Assembly: GCA_964023275.1 (NCBI GenBank)
Contig: OZ029914.1
Span: 42,821,924-42,885,923 of the forward strand
Reading direction: 5' to 3'
DNA length: 64,000 bases
Origin: Norana najaformis
Lineage: Eukaryota > Annelida > Clitellata > Crassiclitellata > Hormogastridae
A program made the position numbers and the translations under genes. This document shows, piece after piece, positions 45,300 through 56,589 of this stretch (the first letter of the stretch is position 1; each line of letters begins with the position of its first letter). The notes under the pieces were generated by a model that had not been told where the DNA came from, did no database searches, and worked only from the letters and a program-made list of their open reading frames with translations.

Positions 45300-45740
45300 G
45301 CGGTTGTCTATTCGATAAGAGTGCTTGTCCTGTAATCGAACATTTGCTGGTTCCAGTCTACTGAGTAGACTCCGTGTAACGACCTTAGAGAAGTTCTCTA
45401 GGCACACTTCTCTCTGTCACCAAAGAGTGTAATTTGCTACCGGCGTATGCTGAGCAGTTAACGGCAAGTCATGCGATGCACCAGCCGCATGTCCATGACA
45501 CTTGAATTCTACCATTGTTTCAGAACCAAAGAGCAGAAAATGAGCGCTTCCCTATAGTTCCTTATTGGACGTGGAAGTTTTACTTCACTTTTACTCTACA
45601 GTTAGTGCATCAAATACTTGGATGGTTGACCGTTCATGCGATATCATGCCATCTTGGCCAACTCAGCTTGCCATGCCTAGAGGTCGGTAAATTAAAAACA
45701 ACGCCAGTTGGAAAGTTAAAAAAGTACCCTGTTGCTGCTG
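45300..45740 (+). mobile_element. tRNA-derived SINE, copy in unit B
   Basis: Counterpart of 38690-39075, with CCGTGTAACGACCTTAGAGA, CTCTCTGTCACCAAAGAGTG and ATGAGCGCTTCCCTATAG. A short stretch near 45495-45535 is present here and not in unit A. Confidence 0.6.
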
Positions 45741-45976
45741 CTGTATTCAAGTCTGTCCCTCTACCGAAAGATCCTTCAACCCCTGAGAACTCGCTTCTGA
45801 TGAGCTTTTATAGAGTGTGGTTGACTTTTGTCCAGCTTATGTTTCCGCTTACATCGTTGTCATCATTCGTTAGCTTCCATGTTCTAATTAGCCCATGATG
45901 ATTTGGGGGAGGGTGCGATGTCCTAGTGGTTATTCTTCTGGGCTGTAAATCATGAATATTGAAAACGGAATTAAAA

Positions 45977-48365
45977 AGTTAGTGATTTTCTTGTCTTAGT
46001 GCAAATTTCTCTGTAGTAATAAAACTGTTTGATCCATTAACATGTAATATATAGAATGTGAAGTAGTCAGTTTGAATACATAACTCAGATCAGTTTTATT
46101 CCTTGATCGCAACAGCATAATAACCAAATATAATTTTCCTCCCCATTTGGAGACCTCCAATGTAACGACAGCCTTAGTGAAGTTCCTTTTAAAGGTTCTG
46201 TAAAATTAGCAAGATATATTATGCATACATGTTTGCTGATCTAGCGATTCGTTCAAATGAAGACAATACAGTTCAATCTTAATGCTGCTTCCCTTATTCT
46301 GAAGTAGAACAGGCCCAACCTTCGACAACTGAGAAGAATCGATTGATTGTAAGCCCTTGGAAAGCAGAATCCCCGAAGGTTGGAGTTAACACTACCCGTT
46401 GGGGACTCATAATATGCGGTTACCCATGCCGATGGGCCCTCACGGTGGTGGTTGTCGCCTCGCACCTAATTAATCTCTACATGAATTAATAAACCGCAAA
46501 TAACCCCTGGCGCAACGACCGCCCACTGAGGAAGATCCTATTCATTTTTTATTATTTTATTGTATTTGTATAAAGCCAATTTAATTAAAGAGATCACTGA
46601 GAAATTTAAACATAAAACAGAAAATCTAACTTTAACATGTTGACAAAGGGCATACTGTTAAATTAAGTTACAAACTACACGTCAGAGGGTTGTTGTTCTC
46701 AATGTGTTCCCCACAACCACCCTAGAAACCGAAATGCTGAACACACCAGGTCCTAGTTACGCTTCCAGCGCTTCAACTGTAGTCATACAATAAGCCTAGT
46801 AGTTCAAGAATTCGAATTACCAAAGTTAAATTTAACTTAAAGCTGTTCGCTAGGTGGCGACAGTGAAGTCTTCAATATCGTAAGCTGAGCAAGCCACAAA
46901 CAGGTTTACGATTTGAAACATAATTTTTGTTGCGCTGTTTTAGAAAATTTTGGCTCTCTCTGCTCAGAACTGTCTTTCAAGTCAGTTACAGAACTTAAGT
47001 TCTCGCAAAAATTGTAGGTTAAATCCATAGCCGCCTACAAAGAACTTTAGCATTGATTCTTTGCCAATTATGATTGTCCGAGGTCGAGAACATTTTTGAG
47101 TAGCTTTCTTGAAAAGGTGTTAGGCAAATGTGCATTACGATTACGGTGCTAGCTGAGGGCAGTTAGACGTGTCCGACAATAGCATAAGCTGGAGAAATCC
47201 ACTTCTATGAAAGGCTCTTAAAATTTCTTATTATATCTTATAATAATTTTATAATTTCCATATTAATATAATAAATGTAGACTAAATGATAACCGTGGGA
47301 AAAATCACATTTGACTCTTCATTTTTCGGTAAGTAAGTCTTATTTAGAGCAATGGTCACTAACCAGCGGGCCATATGCGGTCCTCCAAGGCTTTTGTGAC
47401 GAAACGCAAGGGTCCTTCCAGCTCAACGCAACCAATTCTGAGGAAGGTTCGCACCCGACCATCTCAGAATTGGCTGAAATTTTAACCACACGTTGCAAGA
47501 TGTAATGGATGGAAAAGCCCAAACTTTTTTTGGAAAATGTTAAGATGCTTTCCAAGATATCGTTGATTCCGTGAACCCACCCTCCGAAGGCATTTTGCGA
47601 AACTTCGAGATGTCCACTTTTTGAGAATTGATACCTCTAGAGCTGTTAGAACAAGTTAGATGATTTTTCCAGTTGTACAGTTTCTTGCATAGATTACAAA
47701 AATATAATAATTATTATTATTGTGTGTCCTATGAATCCAGTTGTATTAAATGTCAACAGTGCCTTCATATTCATTTTATTTCTAAATTTTGCAATTTTCA
47801 TTTATCAATATCTTCATATGTACCAGGCACACTGCAATCAATTTTTATATGTATACTGTCTATGTGGCTGGCAATTATTTGGCAGAGTTTGACTTGATTA
47901 CTTATTCACATCTGCTGGATATAGGAGGTCAAAGTTCACCAAATCTGACAAGGGGGTCAAAGAGTAAAAATATTCCCAAAAAGGGTCATAAAAATTTTAT
48001 TTTTAATTGAATTTTCTGCAAGAGCATGGATCAACTGATATGTATTCCAAAATTCATAATGGGTTTTTGTTTTAAGGACTTTACAGAATGTCAAATATGG
48101 TCATACTTTGTCATTGCGAGTTGCAATTATGGGTGGTATTAACAGGCTTGTTACCCTGACAAATCAATATCAAAACTGTAAAACCAATGTAATCACTTTT
48201 AAATATATAAATGCAACACATCTAAGTAATTTTTATTTTAAAAATACAGTTAACAGACATTTCTGTATCATAAATAAAGTGAATTTATGAAAAAAAACTT
48301 GTGTTAGATAATGATAAAATCGGTTCTATACAAATGAAGATAGAGATGATACTTTTCTGTTTTAG
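45977..48365. other. spacer with interspersed repeats
   Basis: 46090-46200 is a copy of the repeat at 17635-17740. 47130-47215 (GCAGTTAGACGTGTCCGACA ... CCACTTCTATGAAA) resembles 52375-52440. An open frame at 47311-47505 has no domain signature. The stretch before 48365 probably contains the intron of the next gene. Confidence 0.45.
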
Positions 48366-48424
48366 AAGCATAGCAACAAGTAAAGAGGAGGATAACGAAG
48401 ATAGTCTACGCATCAACTGTGAGA

Positions 48425-49108
48425 ATGGCAAAAGCAAAGTCAAATGTTCGAGTTAAGAGGAAAGCAATACAAAGACTTCTGGAAGAACCAATTGCAGCTG
48501 AAAAACTTCAGTGGGACAGACAAGAAAAACAACTCACTGAAAACTTTATTTCCAAAAGGTCGAAAAGAGAAAGCGAGAACCAAAAGATTAAATTGGTACC
48601 GAAGAGAGTGAACAGCTAACTCAGAGATAAAAGCCATACGCAGAAAAGCACAATAATAAAGAGACTGCCAAAGAAAATGAAGATACGGCAAGAAATAAAC
48701 ATCAAAGAACTAGAAATGGCTAGAGAACTAGAGCTGGCAAAATTGGACTTCAAGAAAATGGAACTGGAGTTGCAGAAAGAAGAAAATTTCAGAGCTAGAG
48801 AACACGAAGAAAAAATGGCGAAATTGAAACTTGAACAAACTAAAGCCGAATTTGAAATGAAAAACAACATTTCGCAGCTGGTGATGGAAGAAGTTCAAAA
48901 GAAAAATAATGAAATGATTGATAAGATTAATGTCATTCAGCTTCAACAATCAAAACAAGATGTGAAGAACATTGGGGTATTTGCCATTTCGGCTGTTATA
49001 CAGCTCATTTGCAATTATTTTGGTTTTTCTGGAGTCTTAGCTAGTCAATTGGCTACAGGTATTGTTGCTGTTGCTCCCACTGTGAATGAAGCATCCAGGA
49101 TAAGTTAA
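48425..49108 (+). pseudogene. coiled-coil family member 5, mosaic, with in-frame stop
   Basis: An acceptor (CTTTTCTGTTTTAG) ends at 48365 and the ATG is at 48425. The first 65 codons (AAEKLQWDRQEKQLTENF) resemble the gene at 54935. A TAA at 48617-48619 stops them. Reading continues in the same frame to 49108: coiled coil, core QKEENFRAREHEEKMAKLKLEQ, then a hydrophobic tail with ICNYFGFSGV, nearly as in the 15560 gene. The 3' flank also matches that locus. It is either one gene broken by a nonsense change or a downstream gene starting at ATG 48677. The 3' part alone (143 codons) is intact and could still make an anchored protein. Confidence 0.65.
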
Positions 49109-49470
49109 AAGAAATCTAAAGACTTTCCTTATGAAGCCCTCTTTATTTCAGCGGCTAAAGAAGTGGCCATACAGCATGTACACTGTTATAAGAATTTTGA
49201 TAAGTGATCTAGTTTAGCTTTTAACTAACTTTAATTATTTAATATCGCTTTAAAAAATGTATATGCGCTATAAATAACATTAACAGTACCAACTTCATAT
49301 GACAGTAACATGTGGAAATAGGCAGATTTTACAAACCTCGACAAATTAATAGCCCTAAAAGTTATCCTTTCATCTATAGTTATGTCTTGTAATGGCCAGC
49401 GTTACTATAGTAACTGACATCCGGGTAACGTTGGAGCCAGAGCCTGGCGATTAGCCAGACACGACATCAA
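49109..49470 (+). repeat. 3' flank shared with the 15.6-16.5 kb copy
   Basis: TATGAAGCCCTCT, GGCTAAAGAAGTGGCC and GATCTAGTTTAGC follow the stop as they do after 16022. Confidence 0.7.
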
Positions 49471-49670
49471 AAGCTATAAGCGCTGTTTGCCAACGCTCCT
49501 GGAGCCGCACAAGGGTCTTTGACCGCCAGTCGTTGCTGGTACCAATTCGACTGTTTGGTGACAGAGGCAAACGTGCGCGAACAACTGACTCAAGGTCGCT
49601 ACACGGTGTCCGCTAAGGAGGTTCGAACTCGCAATCGTTACATAACAAGGCGAGCGCGTGAACAAACTAT
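49470..49670 (-). mobile_element. tRNA-derived SINE, minus strand
   Basis: On the minus strand a tRNA-like head (GCGCTCGCCTTGTTATGTAA, then GAGTTCGAACCTCC as B box) is followed by CCGTGTAGCGACCTTGAG, CCTCTGTCACCAAACAGT and AATTGGTACCAG. It is the best preserved head of this SINE family in the window. Confidence 0.7.
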
Positions 49671-51450
49671 CATTTAATTAGCATGATTGTCAGCGAACTA
49701 ATGTGATTGAGAAGCTAAAATACTTTTTGTACATGAGAAGCTAAATTATTTTTGTACAAACTATCATTTAACTAACATGACTGTCAGTGAACTAATATGA
49801 TTGAGTAGCTTAATTACTTTTTCTATTGCTTGGCATGACTGTTCAAACTGAATGGCTATCTTGACATTAATGCATGCTTTGCTGGTGTACTAAAACTGTT
49901 CAGTGCATTACTGTGTGATATTTACGTAATAATATATGGTGGTCATTATAGACATTTAGCAGAACAGTTTTATTGCTTCATTACAACAGCCTAATAACCA
50001 TATATAATTTATCTCCGCATTTGGAGACCTTCAAAACTCTGTGAGTCTGCTTAATCTCACATTCCCATTTACGTTTACAGGGCTACGTAAGTCTAGTAGT
50101 TACATTTTTCACTAAAGTTATTCGCTAGGCGGCGACTCTGACGTCTCGAAAACAACGGTTTCACGGTCCGGTTCGAGTTATAAATTTATTATATTCATTA
50201 TTTACTGAAATGTGTCTATCCGTGATCGAATGCTTTGTTTTTTTAAGTCACTAGCATAGCAACAACAGGAAGGAAAGAAAAACTAGAAGTCAAACTATAT
50301 TATGTACAGATGTATATAGGCCTACATCATATATGCATTTATAAGCCCAGGAGATATTAAAGAGCGCCAGAAAGCCTTGAACATACTGGGCTGAGGCGGT
50401 AAACCTTAAGAAGAAATAAAAATGCCATTAGAGGTAAAGGCAAGGATGAGGAGAACCATAGATATTGTTAAAAAACTCCGGTACTACGAAACATCCACAG
50501 AATCATATGACGTTCTTAGTTATGGTGAATGACAAGGTGTGTGCTTTCATGGTACCGTATTTTTTACTTCATGCCGTTCTCACTCTTCTAGGATTGTGGT
50601 CCACAACTGGATTATTAATATAACTGAATATCTTGATTGGAAGACGGACAGCCAGAATAGGTAGAGGTGAGATCTGCTCGAATGAAGAATGAAGGACCGG
50701 ACATAGTTAGCCCTAGAGCAAATCACCAACTGTAATTTGGAAGAAGGGATTAGTTGCATTCAAAGGAGTTCGTCTAAATATGCCCTCTGTCAAGATAACC
50801 CCATAATGACTTTTGCAAATTCACCCTTTCCATCCTGGTGCTACTATCAGATAGGCACGCTAAAACATGTTCTGTTCAACAGAAACTCATGCGAACACCA
50901 TTTAACATCGTTGAAGTAAGAGTTAAGCCCAGCTGATCAATTCAAGAGTGGGTCCTTTTCATTCGACAGGAAGGGAAAGCGAGCTCAGTACATAGAATGC
51001 ACTTTGTGAAAATATGGAACCCTTAACAGCTGATAACAGTGGTTGTTTAGCCTTCGAAATTTGTAACAAGCAGTTATATAGCGAGAAGTTGATAATTCAG
51101 TTAGACATTGTCCAATAAATCGGTGTGAGTGGTCGCGTCTAGCTTTATCGGAAATAATACAATAGCGCTCATAGTATAGCTGTTCCCTAATAAAGGCACA
51201 TGTCCATTGCCTTAACTTGATAAAATAACCCTATTTCCGCACTCTACATAGTAATTAATTTTCTTCATAAGGCACGATTTAGGAATACAATTCGGTAATG
51301 TTGAAGATCTTTCTTGATATTCTATATAATAATGCTCAGAACAGCATAGCAAATTAGTTAACAGTTTTAGACGTTAACCGAAGAATAGGCCTAAACCAGC
51401 AGTTTTACAAAACAGCTATTTCATTTTTAACACCTTAACTTTGAACTGAT
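49671..51450. other. spacer
   Basis: A 60-70 base stretch is repeated (TACTTTTTGTACATGAGAAG and CTATCATTTAA-TA-CATGA at 49665-49830). 49960-50050 is a weak copy of the repeat at 46090. No gene seen. Confidence 0.4.
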
Positions 51451-51454
51451 CTTA

Positions 51455-52200
51455 AAACATGTCCTACAATGTGTCCAGCATCGTGTTGGGTGAATTTTTT
51501 GGCCATACAAATTATAGTCTTACAATCAAAACTGTGTCGGCTGTCTTGTCATCGGCACTCCATCCATACATTTGTATTACCTTGGAGCGTTATTAAAACA
51601 TTTCCCGCACCGTGTTCTGCATCATGCCGTATGAATTTTATGGCCATAAAACAGAAGGTATCTCATGGTTTTAGTTATAACCATGATATATCTATGGTTA
51701 TAGTATCCTTTCGAAATTGTGTACTTAAACTTACTTAGGCCCTTTACTGTACGAAAGTGATTTAAACCATGTCCTGCACCGTGTTCTGCATCGTGCTGCG
51801 AGAACTTTATGGCCAAACAAACGACGAAATCTAACATGGTTACATCAGCCTTCGCTGAAATTTTGTAGAGGCAGTCTTGTCATCTCACATGGTTGTAGTA
51901 GCCCGTCGAATTTGTGTACTTAGACTTACTTAAGCCCACAGCACGAAAGTGGACTTAACACATGTCCTGCACCTTATCCTGCTTCGTGCCACAAGAAATT
52001 TATGTGCATACAAATAAAGCAATATGACATGGTTACAAAAGCCGGTTGAAATTGTGTAGAAGCTGAAATGATTTCTCTGCGCCTACGATTCCTCGCTCAG
52101 CCGATGGACACATGGCGTGTTAACAAATGTCTACTTACTTACTTACTTGCGCCGTGCCCTGATCCGTGTTACGTGAGTTTTATGGCTCATTTTTATTCCC
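51455..52200. repeat. degenerate tandem repeat of about 130-195 bp
   Basis: ACATGTCCTACAATGTGTCC at 51458 recurs as ACATTTCCCGCACCGTGTTC (51597), CATGTCCTGCACCGTGTTCT (51768) and ACATGTCCTGCACCTTATCC (51960). Each is followed by a GAATTTTATGGCCATA-like block and an ACATGGTTA block. A fifth partial unit after 52150 is split from the rest by a LINE tail. Confidence 0.7.
52073..52150 (+). mobile_element. retrotransposon 3' tip, ACTT-tail family
   Basis: GCGCCTACGATTCCTCGCTC, CCGATGGACACATGG and GTGTTAACAAATGTC, then an ACTT repeat, match the reverse complement of 22010-22080. Only the last 75 bases were inserted, into the tandem repeat at 51455-52200. Confidence 0.8.
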
Positions 52201-53820
52201 TAGTAATTGAGTTATTACTGCTAACATCATGTCAAGACATAATCAATTATTTCAAACAGATGACAAAACAATGTACAACACAACTAAGTAAGATATAGTA
52301 ATTTATATTCAAATCATTTCTCAGTCGGCCTAATTCCTTCATAAAACTTTCAATCAATCATTGTGGCAACTGATAGCAGTTAGGCGTGTCCGAACACGTC
52401 AAACGCTTAAGAAAACCACTTCTACGAAAAGCCCTTAAAGGTTCCCGAACTGTTTGCTTAAATGTTTTAGGTGTCGATAACCATTGGAAAACCCGCGTGT
52501 AGAATAATTCCATTTTATATTCAGGAAATATTCTGAGATATTCTGAAGTTGTCAGACATTCATTCGCTAAAGACCAGATATGCGACGTGGATCGAGCACT
52601 CACATAGTTGTTGGCTCATGTTAGTTTAACGTGCCTGATTTGGTTCTTGCTTCGCAAACATTTTGTCCTGACTTTTCAATATAGGTAAGCACTTAAAGCA
52701 TGTTTGATTGGCTGTAGACAAATAAAGCTGATTTTTATTTAGCGCAGCATGTTATAATAAAAATTAATAAGGTTTTCTTAATCAAACTAAGGCTTAGTCA
52801 TAAAGGTAATCGTCAACAAATGGAATTTAATGAAAAAAAATAGAAAATTTTAAAGCATTACCGACACAATGAAGGGCTGCTATCCCATATATTTTATTAT
52901 TCTATGTTGATATCTCGGCATATCGTAGTTCAAGAATTTGCTCACTATAAGAAACCATCGTGTACAAGACGGAGAATTTTGACAACTCATTGTGGTCGGT
53001 CGATCGTGTTGTATTACATGTTATGCTACATCAACTTTTAAAGTTTTTTCCTGCGACTTATTTTCAAGCAATTTAATTGCTATTAACAAAACATTGCCAT
53101 ATAGGGTACTAGAAGCGATTCCACGTAGTTTACACTATCACGTAGCGCGTTTTTAGATTAATAAAAGGCGCTACATAAATAGCCAGATGCATACATACAT
53201 ACATACGTTCAAAGGTACGAACAGCAGTTGCAACAGGTGGAATAAATATGTTGAAACATCAAACCATTGCTATTCTTTCTTTGCTTACCTTTCTTGCCAC
53301 AATGACTGCCAGCAACTGAAACCCGTAGTCATGTGCATGTAGCTTGTGATATTGCCTAGTGTATTAGGATACTATTATTGCTTAGTTTGTTTAAAAATAT
53401 TTAATGTAGTCCTTTTAAGTACATCACAACATCACTCACTGCCTACGCTAGGAGAAATTGTGTTAAATTAAGAACAAGAATCTGATCATATAACAAACCG
53501 TGTTAAGATTACTGGAAGAGTCACCGCTTTTGAATTTCATTATTTTACCCTGATTGACTGTCTTTGAATTAGCAAGTTCTTTTGTTTAAGGGTTTACAAG
53601 CGCTGAATGAATGCATATTTGGCAAGTAAGCTAGAGTGATTACTATGCAGTCTGGATATTGTGTCCTATCTTTTGCATATACCAATGAAATGTCTTGCAT
53701 AATACAGTGTTATATCTAGGCAAAGTTTGCCCAATTACGTGGGAGTAATTTGTTCATAGGTATTCGTGAAAGAGGAAAGCCAAAACACAAAGAAACACTA
53801 ACTAGCAAGAAAATCTAAAT
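52200..53820. other. spacer
   Basis: 52375-52440 resembles 47130-47215. A GGCGCTACATAAATAG with a CATA repeat at about 53165-53205 has the look of a LINE or SINE 3' tip. No coding frame is supported before 53824. Confidence 0.4.
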
Positions 53821-53823
53821 AAA

Positions 53824-54510
53824 ATGCAAGAGAATAACTCAGATGATCCAACTGACTATGAGGACAAAATTCAAATGGAATCAGGAGAAGTAAAATCAAG
53901 GATATCAACCAGAGATTTAGACGAACTTAGGCGAAGGTTGGAACAAATGAAGTTTGATGAATCATATGAAGAGATGCAGCACCACCAGCACATGGAAAAA
54001 TTGAAATTGGCAAGCAAAGAAAGGGAACAACAGTGTACACAAGAAGTTTCTAATTTAGTGGCAAAAATGGAAGAAATGAGACAACAGAGTCAAGAAACCG
54101 AAAAAGGTGGCGCACACAGTTTGAAGATTGAGGCTGAGATGCACGAAACTTCAATAAATGAGATAAAATTACAACTTAACAAAGTGGAAGAAGAGATTGG
54201 TCTTAAAAAGCGTTCCGTCAATGAAATACATCACAGAAGACAGCTAGAAGCAGATATGGCAGCTATGCTGCATGAAGAAGAAATGGAGAAAATTCAGAAA
54301 GATTATGATGACAAGGAGAATAGTCTGAGGGAAAAGGCAGCGAAGGAAAACGACAGACACAAAGATTCGATAATGCAAAAGAAAGCGGAGCTTGCAGACA
54401 AGTACAGACGGGTGGAAGAGCAACTTTGGAAGGAACAGCAAACGAAAATGGAAATCGCAGAAAGGGAACACAGAAAAAACATTGAAAGGCTCAACGCGCA
54501 GGCTGATTAG
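53824..54510 (+). CDS. coiled-coil protein without membrane tail (family member 6)
   Basis: ORF of 228 codons from ATG 53824. Residues about 30-228 are almost all charged coiled coil (RRRLEQMKFDESYEEMQHHQ; LHEEEMEKIQKDYDDKENSL; AEREHRKNIERLNAQAD). The N-terminal 25 residues are acidic and asparagine-rich. There is no hydrophobic tail in any frame after the stop. It is the most diverged member: the core is reduced to YEEMQHHQHMEKLKL. No convincing acceptor lies close to this ATG, unlike its relatives. The intact frame of this length argues for a real gene. Function is unknown. Confidence 0.68.
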   Translation: MQENNSDDPTDYEDKIQMESGEVKSRISTRDLDELRRRLEQMKFDESYEEMQHHQHMEKLKLASKEREQQCTQEVSNLVAKMEEMRQQSQETEKGGAHSLKIEAEMHETSINEIKLQLNKVEEEIGLKKRSVNEIHHRRQLEADMAAMLHEEEMEKIQKDYDDKENSLREKAAKENDRHKDSIMQKKAELADKYRRVEEQLWKEQQTKMEIAEREHRKNIERLNAQAD

Positions 54511-54934
54511 GGCAGATCCCGTCCGTTTTTTTTCGACTGACCAAAAGCTGATCGAAATAACTCTTTTAAAAAGTGTAGTGGGCTATCTGTAGCTTTTAGT
54601 TTATGATTGTTTCCATAGTTAGACATTTCCGCAGCCTGAGAGACCTGATAAGAATGTCGATGTTTATCAGCATAATTTTGCTATATAGATTCTGGTCGAC
54701 AAACGCTATTCAAGACTGACAGGTGATGCAACGTTCACAGTCTTTGATTGGCCATTGGTCCTTGAATGTTTTGACACTTGCTCAGATCACAGAACTTTCA
54801 AGTTATTGAAAGTTTAAAATTTTAACGATGACTTCAGATTTAGACAAGTTACGATAAAGGTAATTCTTTTCTGTTTCAGAAGAATTTAAGTATAGCGGAA
54901 GACACAGAAGTTAATCCGCATATCAGCTGTGAGG

Positions 54935-55393
54935 ATGGCAGAAGCACAGTCAGATGTTCGAAGTCAGTGGAAAACTAAAGAAAGACAACTGGAAGAGCAA
55001 CTTGCAGCTGAAAAACTTCAGTGGGACAAAGAAGAAAAACAACTCATTGAAAAATATAATTCCAATAAGCAAAAAAGGGAAAACGAGAAGCAAGAGGTTA
55101 AAGTGAAAGTAAAGAGGATGAAGGAAGAAGAAACAATCAGAGCTAAACAGCACAAGCAGAGAATGGAGACTCAAAGGCGCAAAAGAGAAAAGGAAAGGAA
55201 GGAGCTGGAGATGGAAAAACAAATATTAGATATTGAAATGCAGAAACTGCGGGATGACGATGAAAAGAAAAGCATGCAGCATACAATAAACATGGTCGCT
55301 ATAAGGCGAGAAAGAGAATCAACGAACACAAGAGTTCACTCTGAGGACACTCGAAAAGCTGAAAGTTATGATGCAGCAAAGAAAAACCAGTAG
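54935..55393 (+). CDS. coiled-coil protein without membrane tail (family member 7)
   Basis: An acceptor (TTTTCTGTTTCAG) ends at 54879. The first ATG in frame is 54935, after a GTG two codons earlier. The 152 or so codons are strongly basic-acidic coiled coil with AAEKLQWDKEEKQLIEKYNS and core EEETIRAKQHKQRMETQRRK. It ends AAKKNQ with no hydrophobic tail. The 5' part and its acceptor closely match the 48366-48600 region. A possible AATAAA lies at 55624. It starts 425 bases after member 6 on the same strand; the two have no shared frame and look like separate genes. Confidence 0.7.
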   Translation: MAEAQSDVRSQWKTKERQLEEQLAAEKLQWDKEEKQLIEKYNSNKQKRENEKQEVKVKVKRMKEEETIRAKQHKQRMETQRRKREKERKELEMEKQILDIEMQKLRDDDEKKSMQHTINMVAIRRERESTNTRVHSEDTRKAESYDAAKKNQ

Positions 55394-56424
55394 CAGGATA
55401 CAGAGGCCTGGAAACTTACATGAACTTTGAAACAAAGATTTTCATAGTTTACTTAATATTATTTATTGATTTGGAACTCCAGATATTCAACATTCTAATC
55501 TTCTGCATTTGCTAATTTATTTTAAGTTTAGGCCTACAAAGATTGTAGTTGAGAATAGTTTACTATATATATATATATATATGAACATTTCCTGTTTAAA
55601 TTTATAGTTCTTATTTGCACAAAAATAAAACCGAGTCTACAACCACCTGCCATGCTGATCATCTGCTACAGAACTATGATTTGAAAAGGACTGACGCTTA
55701 GTTTTAATATTTATTGTTTCTACATTATAATTATTTGCTGTTTTATTAAAACTAACGTGAGTTGGCTTTCTAATTAAACTATATAAATTTAATTAAATGT
55801 CTACCTAATATTTATTATACACAGGCTTATGCCTTCATAAAAGCTTGATTTTGAAATATATGGTTCATTGTATCTAAATATTCATCTAGCAACCTTCTAG
55901 AATCTTTCAATAATGTGTTGAAATGAGCCTATAAATTTTCAATGCGTCGCCACGGCGAAACAGCTGGGGCTTAACATTGCATGTGGTTTACAACGAAGAT
56001 CTTAAAACGAGCAAGACTGGTCATTCTCGTAAAATTATGGAAACTATGTAATAAAGGTGTCTGGAGCATTCTGGTATAGCCTCGGCCTCTGATGTGCGTG
56101 TGAGCGTGAGAACGACATGTCCACATAAATGTAATGTTTTTCTATAGCGACCGTATGGTTCATTTTGCAATGAATTTATCGGGTGAGATCCTTTACAACC
56201 ACTGCCCGTTTGAATGGGCGCCACGCCATTTAAAGTTCCCGTGCACGGACCGTGCTAGCCCGAGGATAACACCTCTGAAATAAGCCATAACCGGGACGCT
56301 CATAGGCGCCTTGACGTACGCGTTAACCAATGTAGCTAACGAAGCCAGAAGCGACTGTATTTAACACATCATAAGAGTCCCGAAGAAAATGCAATAATAT
56401 CCCAATGATATAAGATGTATATTC
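55394..56424. other. spacer with repeat X
   Basis: A TA microsatellite lies at 55563-55582. 56120-56250 is the most complete copy of repeat X (TATAGCGACCGTATGG, GAATTTATCGGGTGAGATCC, GGGCGCCACGCCATTTAAAG). No gene seen. Confidence 0.45.
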
Positions 56425-56584
56425 TGACTATGTCTTTCCCTCTGACTTTTGGATCTAGACCAGGAACCGGATCCTTTACTTATCGTTTTTGTTTAGACTG
56501 AGCGCATGTGAATAAGCGGTCCCGCGGCGCGGCTTTCGTTGGGCGCTGTAGAAATCTCGGAATTACGATTACGATTACGATTAA
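56425..56584 (+). mobile_element. retrotransposon 3' end, ATTACG-tail family, copy 8
   Basis: TGAGCGCATGTGAATAAGC, GGCTTTCGTTGGGCGCTGTA and GGAATTACGATTACGATTAC give the cleanest copy of the 3' terminus, with three and a half ATTACG units. Confidence 0.8.
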
Positions 56585-56589
56585 CTTTA

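Larger units (their letters stand above)
40391..45976. repeat. segmental duplication, unit B (about 5.6 kb)
   Basis: Direct repeat of 33321-39323 with the same order of exons, SINE and retrotransposon tail. It lacks the LINE fragment found at 37634-38024. Its CCTA/TACC microsatellite (44513-44635) is longer than in unit A. Confidence 0.9.

Noticed and set aside
47311-47505. Plus-strand 64-codon frame between repeats
   Set aside because: No domain and no conserved start; the surrounding sequence looks like an old repeat.
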